NCBI RefSeq assembly: GCF_018998565.1
Contig: NZ_JAHNZO010000009.1
Span: forward strand, 180,182-244,181
Source of the DNA: Paenibacillus oleatilyticus
GTDB taxonomy: Bacteria > Bacillota > Bacilli > Paenibacillales > NBRC-103111
Length of the DNA stretch: 64,000 nt
Direction: 5' to 3'
A model generated the notes under the pieces. That model made no database searches and was not told the origin of the DNA. It worked only from the letters and a program-made list of their open reading frames with translations. A program made the position numbers and the translations under genes. This document shows positions 1 to 8,846 of the stretch, piece after piece. Position 1 is the stretch's first letter. Each line of letters begins with the position of its first letter.

Positions 1-571
1 CCAGATTGCCCTTGCCCGGAATCGCTTTATAGATATCAAGCAGGATCAGACAAATCGGCACCATCAGCGTCGCTCTGGCCGTCGTGGAAGGAACGAAGAA
101 CGCTAATATAAAGTTGATTAGCACCAAGACTAGCAGCGTCATCTTCGGCGTCCTGCCGAATTTCGTTACCATCCACAGTGCAAGGCGTCTGCCCAAATTC
201 GACTTCATAATGGCGGAAGTGAGAACGAACGCGGAAACCATCAGCCAGATGACATCGAATCCCAACGTACCGAAGGCGGTTTCCTGATCCTTCACGGCTC
301 CGGTTAAAGGCAGCATCAGAATCGCTATGATCGATGTCAGGTAGATAGGGATCGGATTCGTGATCCACAGCACCAAAGCCCCTGTAAAGATCGCGATCGA
401 TTTTTGCGCGTCAGGCTTCATGCCTTCCGGTGTCGGCATAAAGAACAGCAGCAAGAATACGAGAATAGCGATGGGAATCCCCCATGTTTTCATTGCTGCT
501 TCCAAGCCGCCTTTCTTTTTCTCCGGCGGATCGGCTGTAGCCTTGTTATCCGGCTGCGCGACTTCTGTCAT
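1..571 (-). CDS. DASS/SLC13-family anion (dicarboxylate) transporter, 5' part only
   Basis: The reverse strand reads open from an ATG at 571 to the window edge, giving the first 190 or so residues of a membrane protein. After a charged N-terminus (PPEKKKGG) come hydrophobic segments near residues 28-45, 57-85, 105-122 and 140-165, in the order seen in divalent anion:sodium symporters that carry citrate, malate or 2-oxoglutarate. A good site (AAGGGGG) precedes the ATG. The gene is divergent from a LysR regulator that probably controls it. The C-terminal half, with the substrate-binding SNT-type motifs, lies outside the window, so the substrate cannot be stated. Confidence 0.8.
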   Translation of the reverse strand, partial: MTEVAQPDNKATADPPEKKKGGLEAAMKTWGIPIAILVFLLLFFMPTPEGMKPDAQKSIAIFTGALVLWITNPIPIYLTSIIAILMLPLTGAVKDQETAFGTLGFDVIWLMVSAFVLTSAIMKSNLGRRLALWMVTKFGRTPKMTLLVLVLINFILAFFVPSTTARATLMVPICLILLDIYKAIPGKGNL

Positions 572-750
572 TTTACGTTCCCCCTTATGCTGTTTTTTGG
601 TTGCGCTTTCATTATAGCGGGGGTAAAATGATAATACAATTTGATTTAATTGTAATAACCATAAGAAAAAATTATAGTTTCGTTAGCAATATCCGGGAAG
701 TTGCCCGAAGGTCGGTCAGGACTTCCCGGCGCAAAAGGAGAGGGCGCTCT

Positions 751-1656
751 ATGAATATCACGAAGCTGCAAACGTTTTTGACCTTGGCGGAATGCTTGAA
801 CTTTACCGAGGCTGCCGAGCAGCTGTACTGCTCGCAACCGGCCGTAAGCATGCAAATTCAAGGGCTGGAGCACGATTTTGGCGTTCCGCTATTCGACCGG
901 GTCGGCAAAAAGCTTTATTTGACCAAACAAGGCGAGCAGCTAAAGCCCTATGCCGAGCAGATCGTCAACCTGCTCCAATCGGCGAAGGAGCATCTTCAAC
1001 AGCTGGAAAATTTGACCTACGGCACGCTGTCTTTCGGAGCAAGCAATTTTGTCGGCGTCTACTTGCTTCCGGCCGCGCTCGGTCATTTTAACCGAACCTT
1101 CCCCGGCATCAAAATCAATATGAATATTACCTCATCGCGGCAATTGATCGACATGCTGGAAACGAACAAGGTCGAATTTCTGATCGTTTCCGATCAAATC
1201 CCGGTTGACGAAACCCGTATGCAGGCCGTCACCTTTTACCAGGACGAGCTTGTGCTGATTGTTAAAGCAGATCACCGCCTTGCCCATGAAGAGGAGTGTT
1301 CGCTGGAGGAGCTCACGGCGGAGACGATGATTTTGAAGCCGAAAAAGTCGGCCACTCGCATTTATCTGGAAAGCAAGTTCAAGGAACACGGAATCTCGTT
1401 CCCGAGCGATATGGAGATCAGTAACCTTGAAGCGATCAAGCAGGGCGTGATTCACGGGCTCGGCGTTTCCATCGTTTCCAAGTTTGCCGTGCAGCAGGAA
1501 ATCAAAAGCGGCTTATTGGTTTCCGTTCCGATCAAGGGAGTCGCACTGCAACGGGGAATCGATTATGTCTATCTCAAGAATAAACATCTTTCGCCGGCAG
1601 CCAAGCAATTTATTGCCTTGTTGGATGGGCAAAAAGCGCTCATTGCGAGTCCCTGA
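751..1656 (+). CDS. LysR-family transcriptional regulator
   Basis: A 301-residue protein beginning MNITKLQTFL with a typical LysR winged helix in residues 1-60 (helix-turn-helix around FTEAAEQLYCSQPAVSMQI) and a two-lobed effector domain over residues 90-295. The open frame extends upstream to 601, but an AAAGGAG site sits just before the ATG at 751 and the family normally starts there, so 751 was chosen. It is divergent from the DASS transporter, the usual arrangement for a LysR protein that activates a neighbouring transporter in response to its substrate. The effector is unknown; a dicarboxylate is a reasonable guess from context only. Confidence 0.9.
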   Translation: MNITKLQTFLTLAECLNFTEAAEQLYCSQPAVSMQIQGLEHDFGVPLFDRVGKKLYLTKQGEQLKPYAEQIVNLLQSAKEHLQQLENLTYGTLSFGASNFVGVYLLPAALGHFNRTFPGIKINMNITSSRQLIDMLETNKVEFLIVSDQIPVDETRMQAVTFYQDELVLIVKADHRLAHEEECSLEELTAETMILKPKKSATRIYLESKFKEHGISFPSDMEISNLEAIKQGVIHGLGVSIVSKFAVQQEIKSGLLVSVPIKGVALQRGIDYVYLKNKHLSPAAKQFIALLDGQKALIASP

Positions 1657-1762
1657 TAAATCATTTTTATCTGCCGGGCAAAATAGGGATGCCCGGATAC
1701 GTACCCCCATATACTTGAAAAGACGGAAGTCGCACGACGCTTTGGGAGAGGAAGGTGGGCAT

Positions 1763-2695
1763 ATGGCCATTAGACCGCCTGCGCTGCGAAGAGGCGATAC
1801 CATCGGAGTCGTTGCCATGGGCAGTCCGTTGGAGGCTGACGTGATCGATGCGCATGTCCAGGTGTTGAGAGGGATGGGATTTCAGGTCGTCTTGGGACGG
1901 TATGCGTATGCCCGCAACGGCTTTCTTGCCGGTACCGATCAAGAGCGGGCGTACGACTTGATGACGATGTTCGCCAATCCGCAGGTCAACATGATTCTTC
2001 CCACCCGCGGCGGTGTAGGCGTGGCCGGCATGCTGCCTTACCTCGATTTTCGCATCATCCGAACCAATCCGAAAATCATTACCGGCTACAGCGACGTGAC
2101 GTTTCTTCTGAATGCACTGTACTTGTACGGCGGGCTTATTACCTTTCACAGCCTCATGCTGATTGATTTCAAGGCGGAAACCCCCGCGTATAATTTCGAC
2201 CAGTTTTTTACCGCCGTATCGTCATTATCTTCTTACCGCCCTATTGTAAATCCGCCGAATGTTCCGCTGGTCAGCCGTGTGCCGGGGAATGTCATCGGAC
2301 CGATCGTCGGCGGCAATCTGACCTCTGTGGTCGATACGTTGGGTACGCCTTACGAGATTGATACAAGGGGAAAGGTGTTGTTTCTGGAAGAAACCCACGA
2401 GCCGGCCAATACGGTGTACAGGTATCTGAATCATTTGAAGCTGGCCGGTAAATTCCGGGACTGTCTTGGCATCGTCATGGGCGAATGCACGGATTGTCCG
2501 CCTGCCTATGGCAAGTCCTATGAAGATGTGGTCACCGAATTCGTCGTTCCTCTCGGTAAGCCTCTTCTGACGAACCTCGCAACCGGACACGGCCACTATA
2601 AAGCTGCTATTCCTATCGGGGCTATGGTGAATCTGAATACGTTCAACAATACAGTGACGGTGCTTGAACCGGCGGTTGGCGTTCGACAGACCTAA
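1763..2695 (+). CDS. S66 family (LD-carboxypeptidase/MccF-like) protein
   Basis: A 310-residue protein starting MAIRPPALRRGDTIGVVAMG, the usual opening of family S66, which includes LdcA (trims tetrapeptides from peptidoglycan) and MccF. The family landmarks LPYLDF (about residue 92), ITGYSDVTFL (about 107), an FLEET glutamate region (about 210) and a late GHGHYKAAIPIG histidine region (about 280) are all present. In the segment RGGVGVAGML, where LdcA and MccF carry the nucleophilic serine, I see no serine. So a hydrolytic role is uncertain, although the fold is clear. The start was chosen for its AAGGTGGG site; the frame is open further upstream. It probably forms its own transcript, ended by the hairpin at 2738. 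Confidence 0.82.
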   Translation: MAIRPPALRRGDTIGVVAMGSPLEADVIDAHVQVLRGMGFQVVLGRYAYARNGFLAGTDQERAYDLMTMFANPQVNMILPTRGGVGVAGMLPYLDFRIIRTNPKIITGYSDVTFLLNALYLYGGLITFHSLMLIDFKAETPAYNFDQFFTAVSSLSSYRPIVNPPNVPLVSRVPGNVIGPIVGGNLTSVVDTLGTPYEIDTRGKVLFLEETHEPANTVYRYLNHLKLAGKFRDCLGIVMGECTDCPPAYGKSYEDVVTEFVVPLGKPLLTNLATGHGHYKAAIPIGAMVNLNTFNNTVTVLEPAVGVRQT

Positions 2696-2737
2696 CAAAA
2701 TTGCTGGCGTTTTGTTAAATCTTAATCCAATCCTACC

Positions 2738-2766
2738 ACTCCGGATCAGAACGATCCGGAGTTTTT
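2738..2766 (+). terminator. Intrinsic terminator after the S66 gene
   Basis: A perfect 10-bp stem (ACTCCGGATC / GATCCGGAGT) with a 5-nt loop is followed directly by a run of five Ts. Confidence 0.9.
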
Positions 2767-2926
2767 CGTATTCCCGGTCGAATCGGGGCGCCCGGTTAAT
2801 AAAGTTTTAATGATTTGTTTAGAAACGGCTAATCCCTGGTTTCTAGAATGTTTAGCTCTTCCAGTTAGGATGAAAGTATGGAAGCCGGAGATGCTTTCAA
2901 ACCCCAATCCCAAGGAGGAAGAAACC

Positions 2927-3823
2927 ATGAACAAACGAATCGCATTAACCGGAGTTAGCGTAGCCGTCGGAAGCCTGCTTTTGATCGGTTCCGCCTATGC
3001 GGGGCTTGGAGACGCCCCGGGGTACGACGCTTACAAGTCGGCCGTCAAGCAAACGTTCGCGGTACAAAACGTGACGAAGCAAATGAATGTGACGGTGAAG
3101 GATAACGGAACGAAGCTGCTCGACGTGCAGTCGACCGTTAAAGCCGATAAGGCGAAGGACGAAATGAGCGCGGAAATCAACCTCAGCGGTGGCGGGGCAA
3201 GCCAGGGAGTTAGCCTCTACCACCAGGACGGCAAGCAAATCGTCAAAGCGAGTGACAACGACGTATACAACATCATAGAAGGAAATGAGTGGAAGGGGAA
3301 AGCGGGCGAGCACCGGAGGCAAGCTCCGGACGGCATTAGTGCCGAAGTCGAAAATGTCGTCGACGCGCTGGTCGGCAATCTGAAGGATTATGTCACCTTA
3401 TCGCCGCAAGCGGATGGGACGAAGAACATCTCGATGCAGCTGAGCGGAAGCCAAATTCCGGCGGTGGCGAATGCGATCGGATCGCTTGTGGTGAAGCAGG
3501 CAGCAAACGCAGAGGGGCATCATAAAGGCGTTCAAGCGCCTTTCGGCGATAAGCTCCAGGGACTGCAAGACAGCATGCCGAAGCTGACGCAGGACGTGAA
3601 GATCGACAAGTTCGATCTGGCTGCCCGAGTCAACGCCGACAACCGGATCGAGAAGCAGCAAATGACGCTGACGATCAGCGGTAAGGATGCGCAAGGCGTT
3701 TCCCACGAAGTCGTCGTTGCCGCCGATTTCGGCTTGTCCAACTTCAACGGCACGACGGCGGATCACGTCGATCTGAACGGCAAGCAAGTGAAAACGATCG
3801 ATGTGAACAAACACGGAGAATAA
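2927..3823 (+). CDS. Secreted protein of unknown function, first gene of an ABC/two-component operon
   Basis: A 298-residue protein with a clean signal peptide: MNKR, a hydrophobic core to about residue 22, and a likely cleavage after SAYA-G. The mature part is polar and rich in alternating beta-type segments (NVTVKDNGTKLLDVQSTVKA, later QQMTLTISGKD). This is compatible with a LolA/LppX-like open barrel, but no family could be named. There is no lipobox. An AAGGAGG site precedes the ATG at 2927; the frame runs further back without one. It lies 93 nt upstream of an ABC ATPase and is followed by permease, kinase and regulator, so it is probably the exported partner or sensor accessory of that system. 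Confidence 0.78.
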   Translation: MNKRIALTGVSVAVGSLLLIGSAYAGLGDAPGYDAYKSAVKQTFAVQNVTKQMNVTVKDNGTKLLDVQSTVKADKAKDEMSAEINLSGGGASQGVSLYHQDGKQIVKASDNDVYNIIEGNEWKGKAGEHRRQAPDGISAEVENVVDALVGNLKDYVTLSPQADGTKNISMQLSGSQIPAVANAIGSLVVKQAANAEGHHKGVQAPFGDKLQGLQDSMPKLTQDVKIDKFDLAARVNADNRIEKQQMTLTISGKDAQGVSHEVVVAADFGLSNFNGTTADHVDLNGKQVKTIDVNKHGE

Positions 3824-3916
3824 GCTCGGTACTGCGGCGCGACGAGGGGCGGCCCGACAGCCGTCCTTCGCCGTCCGCGCAAAAACTTGAGCTTCAATAA
3901 ATAAGGAGATGAGCCG

Positions 3917-4660
3917 ATGGAAGCTGTCCTGGAGCTAAACGGATTGACCAAAATTTATCCCAACCGGCGCGGCGTGGAAAATATTACGCTGCAAGTGCAG
4001 CGCGGAGATATTTACGGATTTTTCGGTCCAAACGGAGCCGGCAAGACGACCGTGATGAAAATCATTGCCGGACTGTGCCGGGCGGACCGGGGGCAGGTGC
4101 GCTTGTTCGGGCAAGATGCGGCTGCCGACTTCGTGAAAGCGATGAGCAAGGTGGGCGTGCTAATCGAAACGGCGGACGCTTACGATTACATGAGCGGCTA
4201 CAAAAATTTGGAGCTCGCCGCCCGGTTTTACCCGCAGCTGCCCCGCAAACGGATCGACGAGGTGCTGGAGCTGGTCGGGCTCGCCGCCTTCAAGCACGAG
4301 AGAGTAAGCCAATACTCGCTGGGCATGAAGCAGCGCTTGGGCGTGGCCGCGGCGATCCTGTCCGAGCCGGAGCTGCTTATTCTGGATGAGCCGACGAACG
4401 GGCTCGATATCGAGGGTATGGTGGAGATGCGCGAATTGATCGCCCGGCTGGCCCGCGAGCAGCACATTACGTTTTTCCTATCCAGTCATCTGATTACGGA
4501 GATGGAGCAATTGTGCAGCCGGATCGGCATTTTGTATAACGGAAGACTGGTTCGGGAAGATTTCGTAGCGGATATCGTACGCGGCGCGAACCCGATGACG
4601 CTGGAGAATTATTTTATGGAACAAGTGCGCGAAGAAAGGAGGGCGGAAGTCCATGCCTAG
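3917..4660 (+). CDS. ABC transporter ATP-binding protein (BcrA/NatA type)
   Basis: A 247-residue cytoplasmic ATPase. The Walker A motif GPNGAGKT lies near residue 37, the signature YSLGMKQRLG near 133, Walker B LLILDEPTNGLD near 153 and the H-loop serine-histidine pair (SSH) near 186. The short single-domain layout with a C-terminal tail matches importers/exporters of the bacitracin and lantibiotic immunity class. It overlaps the next gene by 8 nt (4653-4660), which indicates translational coupling with its permease. The adjacent OmpR-type pair suggests induction by an envelope-active compound, an inference from gene order. Confidence 0.93.
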   Translation: MEAVLELNGLTKIYPNRRGVENITLQVQRGDIYGFFGPNGAGKTTVMKIIAGLCRADRGQVRLFGQDAAADFVKAMSKVGVLIETADAYDYMSGYKNLELAARFYPQLPRKRIDEVLELVGLAAFKHERVSQYSLGMKQRLGVAAAILSEPELLILDEPTNGLDIEGMVEMRELIARLAREQHITFFLSSHLITEMEQLCSRIGILYNGRLVREDFVADIVRGANPMTLENYFMEQVREERRAEVHA

Positions 4661-5405
4661 TTTTTATGCGAATACGGTAAACGAGCTGGCGAAGCTGCTG
4701 GCCCGGCGCAAAACAGTTGTTTTTCTCGTTCTGACCGCCCTGATCCCGATTGTTGCGGCAGCTGCCGCCTCGCGGCTTCAATTCGGCTTCGGCGTAGCGG
4801 CACTGACCTCTGCGGATTTCCCGGTCGTCCTGCTTGGCTTTTATACGGCCGTCTACTTGCCGCTGCTCCTCTTCATGACGGCGTCCGACATGTTCGCCGG
4901 AGAAGCGGGCGACAAGACGATGAAGCTGCTTCTAACGCGGCCGATCACAAGATTTCAAGCGTTCGCGTCCAAGCTGGCCGCCATGCTCGGGTATACAGCG
5001 CTGCATTTGGCGATCGCGCTTATCGTATCGGTGGCAAGCCTTCTGTTTCTGGGCGGCGGGTATGCGGTTGTACAGGGACTGGGCCGGACGGCCGCCGCTT
5101 ATGTCACGTCGCTGCTGCCTCTGTTCACGCTCGGACTGGCTGCGGCCTTTATCGCCCAATTTTTCAAAAACGGCAGCGGCGCGCTGACGGTCTGCATTCT
5201 GCTGTACGCTTCGGCGAAGCTCGGCGCTTACTTCGTGCCCGCGCTGGCGGTATACACCCCTGCGGCTTACACCGACTGGCATATGCTGTGGCTCGGAGCC
5301 TCGGTGGCGTCCGGCAAAATCCTGAACGTCTTTATGTTTCTGGCCGCTTGTTGTATATTGTTTTTTACAGGAGGCTATACCTTATTCGAGCGAAAACAAT
5401 ATTAG
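4653..5405 (+). CDS. ABC-2 type permease
   Basis: A 250-residue membrane protein with about six hydrophobic segments (near residues 20-40, 58-80, 105-135, 148-172, 180-200, 225-243). The MKLLLTRPITR stretch between the second and third segments is typical of ABC-2 permeases of the NatB/BcrB type. It overlaps the ATPase gene and ends 12 nt before the sensor kinase, so the four genes are surely co-transcribed. Its substrate is not visible from sequence. Confidence 0.88.
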   Translation: MPSFYANTVNELAKLLARRKTVVFLVLTALIPIVAAAAASRLQFGFGVAALTSADFPVVLLGFYTAVYLPLLLFMTASDMFAGEAGDKTMKLLLTRPITRFQAFASKLAAMLGYTALHLAIALIVSVASLLFLGGGYAVVQGLGRTAAAYVTSLLPLFTLGLAAAFIAQFFKNGSGALTVCILLYASAKLGAYFVPALAVYTPAAYTDWHMLWLGASVASGKILNVFMFLAACCILFFTGGYTLFERKQY

Positions 5406-5417
5406 GAGACCGAAGCG

Positions 5418-6902
5418 ATGTCCATCAAAGTCCGATTGGTACTATCCTATTTCTTGATGCTTATCGTGCCGGTCATCCTTGCCGGCGTCGCGTTTTTGAT
5501 CATTGTCGCCGCTTTTTTTGGCGACGTCAAGTCTCTGTACAACGTCGATATGAAGAGCCACAATGCCATCGAGGAAGTGATCGAGAAGGAAGCCGCCGTC
5601 AGTGCCGAATTAAAGCTTAAGACGACGGAAGATCCGGACTCCCTGCTGGACCCGGCAGTCGTGGCGCAGTTCGAAGAGCGGCTGAAGCCGATTAATATGG
5701 GGCTGGTCATCCGCAAGCAGGAGAGCGTCGCCTACGTCTCAGAGAAGCTGAACAAGCCGGGGCTGCTTCGTAATTTGCCGCCGTACGGGGTGGCGGATTC
5801 GGATCGCAGCGGTCGGACGATGAAGGACCGGGGTCCGTGGTTCTTATCCCGGCAGTACGATTTCCGGTTCAAGGACGGCAGTCCGGGGAGTGTTTTTGTC
5901 GCCACTGACATGAATTTTATCGGCAAGTTTGCCCGCACCTACACCTCGGCGTTTTTTATTTCGCTGCTCGTTATTCTCGTGTTGACCAACGGCTTACTGA
6001 CGTATTGGGTGTCGCGCAGCGTGATTCGTCCGCTTCGTCAATTGCAGCGGGCGGCAGGCGAAATCCGCGAAGGCAATCTTGACTTTGAAGTCAGTCCGCA
6101 GGCGAAGGACGAGATCGGCGAACTGGCGGTGTCCTTCGAGCAGATGCGCCGGAGGCTGAAGCAATCCGTCGAAGTGCAGCTCAAGTACGAAGAGAACCGC
6201 AAGGAGCTTATTTCCAACATCTCGCACGATCTGAAAACGCCGGTGACGGCCATAAAAGGTTATGTCGAAGGCATTATGGACGGCGTATCGAACTCGCCGG
6301 ATAAGCTGGACAAATATTTGAAAACGATCTATGCCAAAGCCGTTCAGATGGATCATTTGATCGATGAGCTGTTTTTGTTCTCCAAGCTGGATTTGAAGAA
6401 GCTGCCGTTTCATTTTGAACCGGTGAATTTGAACGCTTTTTTGCAGGACTGCACCCTCGACATGCAGCTGCACGCCGACATTGAAAAGAAAGGTGTCACG
6501 CTTCGGTTCGACGCTCCGGAGACGCAAGCTCCGGTGTGGGTTACGGCCGACCGGGAGAAGCTGAAGCGGGTGCTGGTCAATTTGATCGGCAACGCCATCA
6601 AATATATGGATAAGGATGAGGGACTCATCACGCTGCGGATGCGGTCCGACGGCGAACGGGTCATTGTGGAAGTCAGGGACAACGGGCAAGGCATTCCGCC
6701 GGAGGCGCTGCCGCATATTTTCGACCGGTTTTACCGGGCGGACCCGTCGCGGAACAGTGGCACCGGAGGCAGCGGGCTGGGACTTGCCATTGCGAAGCAT
6801 ATTATCGAGGAGCACGGCGGCGTCATTCAGGCTAAAAGTACGCTTGGCGAAGGCACGAGCATTTATTTTACGCTCCATCAAATTACGGGCGGCGAGGGCT
6901 GA
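5418..6902 (+). CDS. Membrane sensor histidine kinase with HAMP domain
   Basis: A 494-residue kinase. It has a first membrane helix (residues 6-32), an extracellular sensor of about 140 residues, a second helix (176-198) and a HAMP linker. The dimerisation domain has the phosphoacceptor in ISHDLKTP (His about 269), followed by a HATPase domain with N box LIGNAIKY, G1 DNGQGIP and G2 GGSGLGLAIAK. All catalytic motifs are intact. It is followed 3 nt later by its response regulator. Unlike BceS-type kinases it has a sizeable extracellular domain, so it can sense a ligand itself, perhaps with the secreted protein made from the start of the operon. Confidence 0.93.
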   Translation: MSIKVRLVLSYFLMLIVPVILAGVAFLIIVAAFFGDVKSLYNVDMKSHNAIEEVIEKEAAVSAELKLKTTEDPDSLLDPAVVAQFEERLKPINMGLVIRKQESVAYVSEKLNKPGLLRNLPPYGVADSDRSGRTMKDRGPWFLSRQYDFRFKDGSPGSVFVATDMNFIGKFARTYTSAFFISLLVILVLTNGLLTYWVSRSVIRPLRQLQRAAGEIREGNLDFEVSPQAKDEIGELAVSFEQMRRRLKQSVEVQLKYEENRKELISNISHDLKTPVTAIKGYVEGIMDGVSNSPDKLDKYLKTIYAKAVQMDHLIDELFLFSKLDLKKLPFHFEPVNLNAFLQDCTLDMQLHADIEKKGVTLRFDAPETQAPVWVTADREKLKRVLVNLIGNAIKYMDKDEGLITLRMRSDGERVIVEVRDNGQGIPPEALPHIFDRFYRADPSRNSGTGGSGLGLAIAKHIIEEHGGVIQAKSTLGEGTSIYFTLHQITGGEG

Positions 6903-6905
6903 GCG

Positions 6906-7595
6906 ATGAAAAATATTTTAATTATCGAAGACGAAACGAGCATTGCCGAGCTGGAGAGGGATTATCTCGAAATTAACGGGTATCAGGTCGATATGGAGCA
7001 CAGCGGGGACGAAGGACTGAAGAAGGCGCTCATGGGGAATTACGATCTGATCATTCTCGATCTGATGCTGCCCAAAGTGGACGGCTTTGAGATTTGCCGG
7101 AAAATCCGCGACAAGCACGATATTCCGATTCTGATGGTGTCTGCGAAAAAGGAGGAGATCGACAAAATCCGCGGCCTTGGCCTCGGCGCCGACGATTATA
7201 TCATCAAGCCGTTCAGTCCGGGTGAGCTGGTCGCCCGCGTGAAGGCGCATTTGTCGCGCTACGAGCGGCTGCTCGGCAGTCGAACTCCGCAGACGGAGGA
7301 AATCCGCATCCGCGGCCTCCTCATCGACAAGTCGTCCCGCCGCGTGTTCGTGAACAACCAGGAAGTGACGTTTACGACCCGGGAGTTCGATCTGCTGACG
7401 TTTCTCGCTTCCAATCCGAACCGCGTGTTCAGCAAGGACCAGTTGTTCGAGCACATCTGGGGCTACGATTCGGTCGGCGATATCGCGACCGTCACCGTGC
7501 ACATCCACAAGCTGCGGGACAAAATCGAGCAGGACCCGTCCAATCCGCAGTATATCGATACGATCTGGGGCGCGGGGTACCGGTTTAAGATTTGA
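6906..7595 (+). CDS. OmpR/PhoB-family response regulator
   Basis: A 229-residue regulator with a receiver domain (acidic pair EDE near residue 8, phosphoacceptor Asp in IILDLMLP near 52, switch Lys in IIKPFSPGEL near 101) and a C-terminal winged helix ending in the usual GYRFKI. It begins 3 nt after the kinase stop and closes the operon; a strong hairpin follows. It most likely controls the operon beginning near 2.9 kb. Confidence 0.95.
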   Translation: MKNILIIEDETSIAELERDYLEINGYQVDMEHSGDEGLKKALMGNYDLIILDLMLPKVDGFEICRKIRDKHDIPILMVSAKKEEIDKIRGLGLGADDYIIKPFSPGELVARVKAHLSRYERLLGSRTPQTEEIRIRGLLIDKSSRRVFVNNQEVTFTTREFDLLTFLASNPNRVFSKDQLFEHIWGYDSVGDIATVTVHIHKLRDKIEQDPSNPQYIDTIWGAGYRFKI

Positions 7596-7606
7596 GGCGA
7601 AATGAA

Positions 7607-7647
7607 AAGATCCCGCCCATGCTCTCAGAAGGAGCAGGCGGGATCTT
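7607..7647 (+). terminator. Hairpin after the response regulator gene
   Basis: An 11-bp perfect stem (AAGATCCCGCC / GGCGGGATCTT) encloses an inner TGCTC/GAGCA stem. The T-tract is poor (TTGTGGTTTG), so termination may be incomplete. Confidence 0.65.
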
Positions 7648-7742
7648 GTGGTTTGCGAGAGTGCTACCGGGTGCGTGCTTAATGGGACTCTGCACCATGC
7701 AGGGCCGTGACGCCACAGCCGGGAAAGTGTGCGTAGCGCAAA

Positions 7743-7932
7743 TTAGAGGAACCAGGATGCGCTATCGTACCTTTTTACCTTGGACCGCGGATGATAGAGG
7801 AACACATGTTCCTCTATGTGTGTCGAATAATATTATTTTGCCTTCGCATGGACGGCTTAACGCATCGCAGATGTCTTATTTTTCAAATCAATGGGGTTTT
7901 GCTGTCGTTAAGACATCTGCGTTCCTCTATAT
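7743..7932. repeat. Intergenic nested inverted repeats (candidate dispersed element)
   Basis: The 345-nt gap between the response regulator and the EamA gene holds no convincing gene. It holds two stacked inverted repeats: 11-bp arms ATAGAGGAACA (7794-7804) and TGTTCCTCTAT (7807-7817) with a 2-nt spacer, and 13-bp arms CGCAGATGTCTTA (7866-7878) and its complement at 7909-7921. The outer word TAGAGGAAC recurs near 7744 and its complement GTTCCTCTA at 7921-7929, so the entire block is roughly palindromic. Such packing is typical of dispersed intergenic repeats. Confidence 0.6.
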
Positions 7933-7940
7933 TCTTCAAG

Positions 7941-8846
7941 CTATTTGCTTACCGGCCGGTGCTTCTTGACGGCGAGCCGTTTCCCGTCAAACAGCTTCTT
8001 CACATCGGTTTGTGCGAGAAATACGCTGAGCAGCAGCAGCGCCGCACCGACGTACCCTCTGGACGTCAACGTTTCCCCTGCAAAAACAAAAGCGAAAATC
8101 GCCGCGAACAACGGCTCCATGCCGAAAATCAGCGCCGTGCGCGTAGGCGAGGCGTACTTTTGCACGCTGGCCTGCAGCACAAAAGCGACGGCGCTGCATA
8201 AGACGCTCAGGCCGAGGATTGACGTCCAGGCATCGAACGTATCCGGCAGCTTCGGCGTCTCCATCAGGAAGGAGAAGGATAGCGCCCACAGTCCGGCAAA
8301 CCCGAGCTGCAGCACGCCGAGGGCGATCGCATCCCCCTGTTTGACGACCGAGCCCGTAACGAGCATATGCACGGCGAAGAGCAGCGAGCCGAGTAAGCAG
8401 TAAATATCCCCTTGATTGATCGTCAGCGACGAAGTCAGCGTCAACAGGCCGATCCCGATGATAGCGAGTCCGATGCACAGAAGAAGGCGCGCCTCCGGTC
8501 TTTTTTTCAGGAAAAGGATCGATAGGATCGGAACGAAAATCACCGAGAGACCGACAAGAAAGCCTGCGTTCGAAGCGGAGGTCGACCGGACTCCGAAGGT
8601 GATGAACACGAAGCAGAGAAACAAGATCGAGCCTAGCACAAAAGCCGAACTCAACGTCGACCAGCTGGCGTTCCGTACCCGCTTATGAAAAACAAGCGCC
8701 GACAGCAGAAATGCAATCAGCAGCCGCAAAGCAATAAGATTGAATGTCTCTAGCGATTGCAATCCGACTTTGGTGAACAAATAAGAGGACGCCCATAGCA
8801 TCGTCGCTCCCAGCATCATCAAATCCGCTTTAATTTCCGTTCTCAT
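7941..8846 (-). CDS. EamA/DMT-family transporter
   Basis: A 301-residue inner-membrane protein with ten hydrophobic segments arranged as two EamA repeats (motif MLWASSYLFTKVGL in the first, GMEPLFAAIFAFVFAGE in the second). Members export amino acids, nucleobases or other metabolites. The frame opens with a GTG at 8864, but a GGGAG site sits at the right distance before the ATG at 8846, giving the usual MRTEIKADLMML opening. It is divergent from a LysR regulator with a short shared promoter region, the standard layout of LysR-controlled efflux. Confidence 0.9.
   Translation of the reverse strand: MRTEIKADLMMLGATMLWASSYLFTKVGLQSLETFNLIALRLLIAFLLSALVFHKRVRNASWSTLSSAFVLGSILFLCFVFITFGVRSTSASNAGFLVGLSVIFVPILSILFLKKRPEARLLLCIGLAIIGIGLLTLTSSLTINQGDIYCLLGSLLFAVHMLVTGSVVKQGDAIALGVLQLGFAGLWALSFSFLMETPKLPDTFDAWTSILGLSVLCSAVAFVLQASVQKYASPTRTALIFGMEPLFAAIFAFVFAGETLTSRGYVGAALLLLSVFLAQTDVKKLFDGKRLAVKKHRPVSK

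Noticed and set aside
36..368. Reverse-strand frame of 110 codons at the left edge
   Set aside because: A different reverse frame, open from 571 to the edge, encodes a clear DASS transporter and covers this region.
1674..1696. CCGGGCA/TGCCCGG hairpin after the first LysR gene as a terminator
   Set aside because: The stem is good but no T-tract follows, and the next gene may be read through.
5994..6881. Reverse-strand frame of 295 codons
   Set aside because: It is a shadow of the first sensor kinase gene.
7600..8201. Forward frames of 125 and 136 codons in the gap after the response regulator
   Set aside because: They run through the terminator and inverted repeats, lack ribosome binding sites and give no domain-like sequence.
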